From Pieris napi (lineage: Eukaryota; Arthropoda; Insecta; Lepidoptera; Pieridae), in contig NC_062246.1 in NCBI RefSeq assembly GCF_905475465.1, forward strand, positions 7,590,001-7,654,000: DNA of 64,000 nt, written 5' to 3'. A program made the translations under genes and the position numbers. Numbering within the stretch: the stretch's first letter is position 1; each line of letters begins with the position of its first letter. Shown in pieces: positions 56,710 to 64,000 of the stretch. The notes under the pieces were generated by a model that was not told where the DNA came from, ran no database searches, and saw only the letters and a program-made list of their open reading frames with translations.

Positions 56710-58510
56710 GAAAAACATAATGACAACCAGTATTTTTGATATCAAAACAGGCCATTAATAGATTCCAGAATAAGTCTATGACCATCGGGTGGCGATTGCG
56801 TGAAGGTTGATTTATTCGGAAGGAAACGCATAAATTAGCTGGATTCGACTCCCGACCTGACGACATGATTGATCGTTGAATTGAAGTCATCGGTCACTAC
56901 TTACCATATATTAGACCCTAGTCTTTTCAAGTCAGCCTTTAAATTTGGTCTCTACGTATCAGCTAGCTTACCATGTAAATTCAAGAGGTGACAGTTTTTT
57001 TCATTGGTGTTGGCAACATCAGCTAATGAAGTCGTCTACTGACCACAGAGGCCAATAAACCTTGGTAACGAAAGCTTTCATTTGTATAGTAAGAAACTCA
57101 TTATTATATGTGAAACGCTTCAAAAGTTATGTCTACTGTCTGTAGATTTTACTCATGCCACAACTATCCAAATCATTAAAGAACCGCAGACAGACGTCAA
57201 ACATTTTTATGGTAATGTTTTCATAGTCTGGCGCAACATTTTAAGAAATTAATAAAGTTTGGGTAAAAAATTGAAGGGTTTATTTATCAATAGTTGCTAT
57301 TTCAAACAATAATAGAAAGTTTTGCGTGTAATGTAACATGTCACACAAAGTCACAATGGTAATATGTCGCAAAAGTGGCGCCATCTATTTGCAACTGAAA
57401 AAATACTAATTTTCAACGTTATTTTAAAGGTGGGAACTGACCAACGTTACGAGGTGTAATGTAACATGTAATGTAATGTTACACAGCGAGCATTCGTGTA
57501 GTCAGTACGTCGTGTTACGGGGAAACCAGCTTAACGCGAGCAACGAGCGGCTCGTTGCTCGCGTTAAATAGTGAGGGAAGTGAGAGTGGGTCATTAGAAA
57601 GTGTAAAAAAATACATAACAGTCATTTGATTTTTTTAACGATTGACAAAATTAAGACTAAGCCAAGTTTTTTATAATATTTTTTTTATTTTCATACAATA
57701 CCATTTCGAATTCAATGCTTATAGTTATAACAGGACTGGTCATGTCGGGTCAGCTGTATTAATAAATTCCAAATGTAATCTATTTCATATAGTTTTCCTC
57801 CATCTTTGAATATTATAAAATAACACAAAACTCAACTACTTTTCTCTACTACCGTTTTAGATTTTCAGTTAAAATTAAATATTTTCTATTTCACTTATTT
57901 CTTTACCGCAGTGTGTCTACAGAGAGTTGATCACGTCTGCCGATGTTTGATAGAGCAACTTTATTAGCAAGAAGTTAGTTTACCGAACGTGAGAAACGGC
58001 TTTCCGTTCACATTTTTTGATAAACGGCTTATATTTGTACATCTGGATGTACTCCTTACTAGTAAAAGTGAGAACAAATTTAAACTTACATAAACCCATT
58101 CAAACCATTATATTCTAGTATCTAATATGATTACTAAATATTGGCAAATTTTCCCGTTTATTAATTAACATCGTAAATATTACATATATAACCAGATAAA
58201 ATAAATATTAATCCAGGCAACCCTAGTAAGGATAAAAGAAAAGAAAATTAAAGATAAAGTGCATGTTTGCGATAAATCGGTATCAGTCAAAGTAGGAAGA
58301 CGATTTTGTCTTTGAAACTCAAACCGGTAATGGTAGGTGGTGTTCCGGCGTAAAGGCGTTAGATTTTTGCTTGCGCACTGATATTGAACCGCAAATCGTA
58401 CCACGGTATTTTCTTCCAGGTTTCAGGATTTAACTCGGGCCACTATTATATCAGAGCGCTGCCGAGAAACCCCGATTAGCCAGCAAATCAAGCGACGCCA
58501 ATAGATACTT
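56710..58510. other. Stretch with no supported gene
   Basis: It contains a perfect palindrome at 57531-57567 (separate entry) but no gene or classified element. Confidence 0.4.
57531..57567. repeat. Perfect palindrome, 17-bp arms with 3-bp spacer
   Basis: TTAACGCGAGCAACGAG, CGG, CTCGTTGCTCGCGTTAA. It starts and ends with TTAA and is GC-rich within AT-rich flank. Confidence 0.95.
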
Positions 58511-58514
58511 TGAT

Positions 58515-58778
58515 TGACGACTCATTGGTCTAGTGGTTAGTACCCCTGACTGCGAATCCATGGGTCCCGGGTTCGATCCCCGGCTGAGACGAACATCGAT
58601 GTGATGAGCATTTGGTGTTGTGCTTAGGTCTTGGGTGTTTAAAATATGTATTTATATGTCTATCTATCTATAATATTTATGTATATCCGTTACCTAGTAC
58701 CCATAACACAAGCTTCACCAGCTTAGCATGGGACTAGGTTAATTGGTGTGAATTGTCTTATAAAAAATAAAAAAAAAG
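58515..58778 (+). mobile_element. SINE-A (tRNA-derived), full copy
   Basis: The tRNA-like head has box A TGGTCTAGTGGTTAGTA and box B GGGTTCGATCCCC. The body includes ATCGATGTGATGAGCATTTG and CTTCACCAGCTTAGCATGGG, and the end is an A-rich tail. It is too long and A-tailed to be a working tRNA gene. A minus-strand copy is in intron 13 of the Ig gene. Confidence 0.9.
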
Positions 58779-58782
58779 ATAC

Positions 58783-58985
58783 AGTCATACACTTCGAAGG
58801 GATCCCAAGCAGTCTCTTGATTGGAATCCGCAAGGAGAGCGGAAACGTGGCCATCCCAGGCAAACCTGACTTCGTACAGTTGAGGCAAAAAGAGACGGAA
58901 AGACTTGGAGCGAAGTGAAATACGAGGCTCAAGACCGAACGCGATGGAGAGTCACTGTGGACGCCTTCTGCCCCATCTAGTTGTT
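58783..58985 (+). pseudogene. LINE ORF C-terminal fragment
   Basis: The plus strand reads SLDWNPQGERKRGHPRQT, stop, then RDGKTWSEVKYEAQDRTRWR, then VTVDAFCPI. This is the NPQGKRKRGRP----W--V--AQ-R-RWR-LV-ALC end of a common metazoan LINE reverse-transcriptase ORF, different from the RTE-like ones here. Confidence 0.78.
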
Positions 58986-58989
58986 ATAG

Positions 58990-60715
58990 GACATTAAAAC
59001 AAGTCAAGACTATTATAGAAAGTTAATCAAACCTAAATCTAGTTTTAAGAAATGTTAATACATTTTTACACACACACACGCCCGCATATCTTCAAATGTG
59101 CACAAGATTCCATTTTTAAATACCTCCATTTTGCATAAATGGCGACACCAAACCAGTTTGTACTAATATTAAATCAGAGCACTAAATACTTGTATATTTT
59201 CCTATTTAAATGTTGACAGTTCTCAAGACGAGATTGTAAACGGAATACACGCCTTTGGCGTAGTGTGTATAACTGTGTAGTTTTATTATTCATAATTATG
59301 TAACAAATAGCGAACAAATTTAAATTCTAAAATATTCATGATTATGAAAATATGAATTTGAATAGGAAAGTCTTTTATTATCGCGAAAATAAGCGCTAAT
59401 GAACGAAGGATGAAGAATAATTAGTAAAACGAGGAAAAGAGATGCAGAGATCGTTCATCAAAGATTGTAGAGTGACCATAAATTTGGGAAGAAAGTGAAA
59501 ATCAGATAATGAACATTTTGAAATTGTTACAATTTTCTTATATATCCAACTGCTTAATATTATATAATAATACTTAAAGTATTATCGATATTTTTTTTTT
59601 AATTTACCAATGGCATACAATGCAGACACATTTCTGCGTCTTATTTTAGGTTCCCATACACAGGAATCAAATGTTTCTGCAGGAATCAAACCCTGATCTG
59701 CTGGTTATTTGACAGCTGCATTATTCCACTAAGTAGTTCTAAATGGGTATTCAGGTAATTTATGTTGCACATTATTTTTTTCTGACGAAATTAGTTGAAA
59801 AGATGATCTGGTAATCTGAATGATTGATGATGAAACACTCCGTTATAGAAGTAATAGCACTGGCGAGCTCTCCTATTCCTTACTTCTTCCAGTATCCAGT
59901 CTCACGCTACGCCTGCACTATCTAGTGGATTTTTTTTAATATACGTCTTAAAATATATGAAACGCTTCTGATCTCAAGTGTAAACATTTCTAAACAAATA
60001 TAATTTAAAAAAATGATGAATTAATGACAATGATGGAAATCCTACGGCAATCTTTGAACGAAAGAACGTCTTAAGGCAATTTTTCAAGACATTTGATCGC
60101 GAACAAACACGCTAATTGCTTTCATTGGTAATTAAGCTTTGTATATTGATCAAAAGAAAATCATTTTAAATCTATTATTTAAGTACCTTTGACACTGTTA
60201 TGATTTTTTTTTTGTACTTTTCGTGTAATTTTTATAATATTTGTTATAATTGGTTCAATGTAGTGATACTGTTCCATTTGAGGAACATTGATGTATTACT
60301 GACAACATACACTAAACTTATGTGGAGAAAGGAAGATGCTGCTCTACCTCCGGTCTATAAAGAGGGTCTTCGACCAATCTAACCATTGCCTTGCCGGCCC
60401 TGAGGCCTCTGTGGCTTTGTAGCTATTCTTATCCGCTCCTCTTTTGGGGCAGAAATGGGCCAGTTCCGGCAAAGCCAGTAGGGTTGTTCGCGTCTTCCAG
60501 GATGGCACTGAGGCGGGCACAGAGACCTTGGTGTCGTGAAGGCGAGGACGCGTAGGGCTCAGTTTTATCCTAATTTTTTTTATAATATGAATTTCCCAAT
60601 ATCCCCGACTCTTGTGATGCGGGACCTTATTTTATACATATATTTTGTACAAACATATTTATACATACATTAAGAAATTTCCTAATATATACTTGTGTAG
60701 TTGGAGTGTAAGAAG
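58990..60715. other. Stretch with no supported gene
   Basis: A GC-richer block at 60390-60560 (GCCTTGCCGGCCCTGAGGCC, then GGCACTGAGGCGGGCACAG) resembles a LINE 3' UTR but could not be placed. Confidence 0.4.
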
Positions 60716-60716
60716 T

Positions 60717-60874
60717 ACTTAGGGTCCTTCAAGAAAATAGTGTACCAATTCTTAAAAGGCCAGCAACGCACTTACGAGCCTTCTGGCAGTGTGAGTAAGC
60801 GGCGGTATCTCTTAACATCAGGGGGGCCTACTGCTCATTTGCCTCCAGTTACATAGACAAATTAAAAAAATAGC
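60717..60874 (+). repeat. Lepidopteran GCGGCGGTATC interspersed repeat, fullest copy
   Basis: CTTAGGGTCCTTCAAGAAAA, CCAATTCTTAAAAGGCCAGC, AACGCACTTACGAGCC, AAGCGGCGGTATCTCTTAAC, ATCAGGGGGGCC and CATTTGCC, ending in an A-rich run. Confidence 0.85.
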
Positions 60875-60879
60875 GGTCG

Positions 60880-61685
60880 AAATAACTTCTAAAGCGCGAT
60901 TCAGTTTACGCGCTTTAATTTCGTGAACGTATCGTATTTAATCATTCCTTTTCTGATAGGAAGTGCTCACGCCAGTGAAACCGCAGGGTATATGTCATAC
61001 AAGGAAGTGGTAGAGCCAATAATAGGTAATAAATTAATGTAGACCAATTGTATATTATAAATACTCTACCTAATGGGAACTAGTTAAAATTGTTTAATAT
61101 GCAAGTAATTAACCTGTCTCCCGCAGGTTATTATTTGTTAGTACAATTTCTAAATCAAATATACAAGTTAATATACATTTCAATAGTCGACAAGGTAATG
61201 TTCATGTTTTTAATTACCACAAAAGTTTATGTATGGATATTATTTTATGGATTGCACTAAATCTACTCCGTAATTCTAAACATATTTTAGTTAAGTATTT
61301 AGTTTAGTGTGTATTGCTATTACTCCAAGAAAACCGCTTAAAGCTAAGTTGTGTACATTTTTTTTATAAAAATGTATTTATGTATTATGTATTTTTATAA
61401 ATTATTTTTCTTTCTTTCTAGCTAAATTACACATTAAAATCCGAAGCTAAATTAATCAAATCGACAAATTTTCTTTTTTTGAAAGTAGGTACAATTTAGA
61501 AATAGGTGAAAGCTCAAATCTCCTACGAAACCCGTAATGGAAATTCCTTACCCTTACTTATTAGATTTTTATTGAAAAAACGGGCAAGAGGCTAAGGTTA
61601 AGTCGTACCACCGCTCATGAACACACATACAAGAGAGCTCTTAAGTGCGTTGCTGCGTTTTTGATTTGACGTGATCTTAATTCAC
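60880..61685. other. Stretch with nothing recognised
   Basis: No supported gene or repeat border. Confidence 0.5.
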
Positions 61686-61689
61686 ACTT

Positions 61690-62130
61690 CATCCTTCTTA
61701 GGCAATTCATTTACGATCTCCGCCATTAAGTTGTGAAATACGCTGCCTGACTCCGTACGATTGGCTACCTCTCTGTCATCTTTTAAAACTCTTCTGTATA
61801 ATCATTTCTTAACCTTATCCTATCCTCATCAATCGTGACTTGTATAATTCTTATGTTTCCTTTTACATCACTATTCGCTGTTCATGTATTTGTAAGATTA
61901 GCTTTTAAGTTTTTAGTTTGTTGTTTATTTTTATTTTTTTGTATTACTTTAGATTAAGGATTCTGCACTTCTCGCACGCATGTTTCTTATTTTTTTATTA
62001 TTTTTCTCTTAACAAGGGTTGCCTGGAAGAGATCGCTTATTAGCGATAAGTCCGCCCGTTGCATCCCTTATAATTTTTATGCCTTGTGTTTCTTTTATTT
62101 GCAACGAAGTGTAAATAAATAAATAAAAAT
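61690..62130 (+). pseudogene. LINE ORF C-terminus and 3' UTR
   Basis: The plus strand reads NTLPDSVRLATSLSSFKTLL, then YNHFLT and stop, a CR1/Jockey-like ORF end. About 180 bases later comes GGGTTGCCTGGAAGAGATCG, AAGTCCGCCCGTTGCATCCC and TGCAACGAAGTGTAAATAAA, the 3' terminus also seen at 30606-30715. Confidence 0.8.
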
Positions 62131-62134
62131 AAAA

Positions 62135-62800
62135 AAAACTTCACATCAACTATACATATAAACGTATTTTGTAAACGCGCTTGACAAAATTTCATCAACG
62201 TATCGCGCCATCTATTGGTATAGGTGCCTAGTGGCAAAATATTGTTATTCGTACAATTATATTGATTATTATTAGAATCTTCTTTATGCCACAATCTATA
62301 TTAATTAATAACTGTAATCAAAACGTAACATCATTCCAAAGGATCACTTTTAAAAATAAAACTTTTAATGCTCATTCATTATAAAAATTGTTATTTGATA
62401 TTTTTGTTAATTTATCTATATTACACCATGTTATGTAAAGTGGGGATTGCGAAGTGACAATCACAACTCAAATGGGCTTGGGATGAGACCCTTTCGGGTG
62501 TGGCGTTAGTTACAGCGTAATAAAGATAGAGAATTCCTATTGATGTCGCAAGAGAGGTTATCTTATTAAAGTAGGATCGATTTAATAGATCACATCTGAT
62601 ACCTTATCAAAATTGAATAATCTTGTAATGGCGGGCATGATATATATTATTTAAGTTTTAACTGAATAATGGCAAAACTTTTTTTTAAAGTCTATTAGAT
62701 ATTGATTATTAATTTATTTATTTATTCCCACATAACTATCATTACAGTTATTACTAATGCGATAGAACTAAACAATAAAACCTGCGCCGGTAATTCCATA
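62135..62800. other. AT-rich stretch, nothing recognised
   Basis: No supported gene or repeat border. Confidence 0.5.
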
Positions 62801-62801
62801 A

Positions 62802-63219
62802 TCTATATATATAAAAATGAAACCCGTTTTCCGTTGTCACGACATAACATGAAAACGGCTTGACCTATTTGGCCAATTCTTTTTTTATAATATTCTTTGA
62901 AGTACGAGGATGGTACGGAGAGAAAAATTAAAAAAATTGAGTGAAAAAGTCTAAAAACAACACTTTTCTATATTCCCATACATAATATTCGTAATAATAC
63001 TTAAAAGTCAATTTGAACTTTAATACCATATCATAAAGTTCAAGTGTTAGTGGAGGGGTTCCGGGAAGGTAAATTTTATTTTTTGACATAATGTATTTGT
63101 TGTCTTATCAACTTTCTTTTTTTATCTTAGCTAGACCGGTGTCCCGAATAGCAGAATAGGTATTTAAAAAAAATAAAGAATCGACTGTTTGGCGGTACGA
63201 TGTTCGCCAGGGCAGCTAG
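62802..63219 (+). mobile_element. Non-autonomous Helitron
   Basis: It starts TCTATATATATAAAAATGAA with ACATGAAAACGGCTTGACC and ends ATGTTCGCCAGGGCAGCTAG, lying between A (62801) and T (63220). There is no Rep/helicase coding. It is related in ends to the copies at 7776 and 9283 but has a different interior. Confidence 0.8.
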
Positions 63220-63224
63220 TTAAA

Positions 63225-64000
63225 AATAAATACATTAATTGATCATATAGCTTTTAAAGTCAAAATTATTATCTATTATAACTGCTATCAATGAGACCAC
63301 GAGATGTCCATCTGTCATGAACAGACTTCGTTAGTAAAATATCGACAGCGCGGGGTGAGGGGCAAGGGTAGGGACCGAACGAAAGAAATCTGCGTTTGAT
63401 GGCCTTTATTGAATTTTCTCTATTCATTACTAACTGGTAATCGTGAAGATGGTTCAATGATCAAATTTTTTTTTTTCTATTCCGAATCAATTAATTTCTT
63501 GTTATTTTAGTCGTAATTTAATGATTCTGGGATTTTATTTCATAGCATTTGTGCAGATAATATAAAATTAGAAAAAGAAGGCAACATAATTTATCTATAG
63601 GCCGTCTCTTCTATCTTAAATAGCGGCACCCTTTCCTGGGTTCTATTCCTACAAATAGTTGTAACCGAACTGAACCCAGGAAGGCAACTATTTGGATTGG
63701 TAGGTACAAAAGGTTGATGTTAAATAGACGCAGAAATGTCTTTCTCTATGACATAAACTTTTTACCTTCATCTGACAAATATACCCTACACTGTTATTGT
63801 AATTATCATTTTGACTCGTTTTAATTTACAATATGGATTTTCAAGAATAACTTTCAAGCAAAATCAAAGCGATGAAACCCAACGGATAATGTTATATTTC
63901 ATCGTCACAGATGCTAAGGATATTAATAATTTATGGACATTGGCGCTGACCCTGCCATAGATGATAGATAATAGATACGGTTTAAAAGAAGAAACATATA
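63225..64000. other. Right edge of window, no supported gene
   Basis: An imperfect inverted pair CCTGGGTTC / GAACCCAGG about 40 bases apart lies near 63637-63685. Nothing else is recognised. Confidence 0.4.

Noticed and set aside
56285..56890. Repeated minus-strand open frames that look like a small gene family
   Set aside because: They are produced by the 158-bp tandem repeat, whose period is not a multiple of three, so the frame changes from unit to unit.
58515..58590. tRNA gene
   Set aside because: Box A and B are present, but the sequence continues into a conserved SINE body with an A-rich tail and has a second copy at 19628-19853.

Overview
The window looks like AT-rich nuclear DNA from an insect, most likely a moth or butterfly. 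The evidence is compact GT-AG exons separated by short to medium introns, and a dense load of repeats of types I recognise from Lepidoptera: Helitrons beginning TCTATATATATAAAA and ending in CAGCTAG, the GCGGCGGTATCACTTAACAT repeat, two tRNA-derived SINE families and many 5'-truncated LINE 3' ends. The species call is inference; there is no bacterial or viral gene organisation here.

One protein-coding gene can be read with confidence, on the + strand. Fourteen exons between 7278 and 20113 join in one continuous frame with every splice phase agreeing (2,240 nt; 745 residues plus a split first codon). The first visible exon starts mid-codon, and no Met or signal-peptide exon could be found, so the 5' end is missing or unrecognised. 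The predicted protein has an acidic N-terminal segment ending in a furin-type site (RVKR), a basic linker, five Ig-like domains with several N-glycosylation sequons, and a C-terminal hydrophobic tail that runs to the stop codon. It therefore reads as a secreted, GPI-anchored member of the Ig superfamily. I could not assign it to a named gene.

Introns of this gene hold a Harbinger-type MITE, two Helitrons, two kinds of SINE and LINE fragments. One 28-bp minisatellite runs right up to the acceptor of exon 13.

The 5' flank (1-7277) and the long 3' flank (20114-64000) show no further host gene that I can support. They hold layered mobile elements with readable ends: a pogo/Tigger-type MITE (456-1002), a hAT remnant with an 8-bp target duplication and a nested LINE tail (3936-5665), piggyBac-type MITEs at TTAA sites (30091-30308, 42704-43704), a foldback element (37426-37665), a 32-bp TIR element (46839-47235), a mariner copy split by a retroelement (about 48440-49560), a 158-bp tandem array (56233-56708) and a Helitron (62802-63219). 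Two LINE families and two SINE families recur in both orientations. I found no CRISPR array, no rRNA gene and no genuine tRNA gene.
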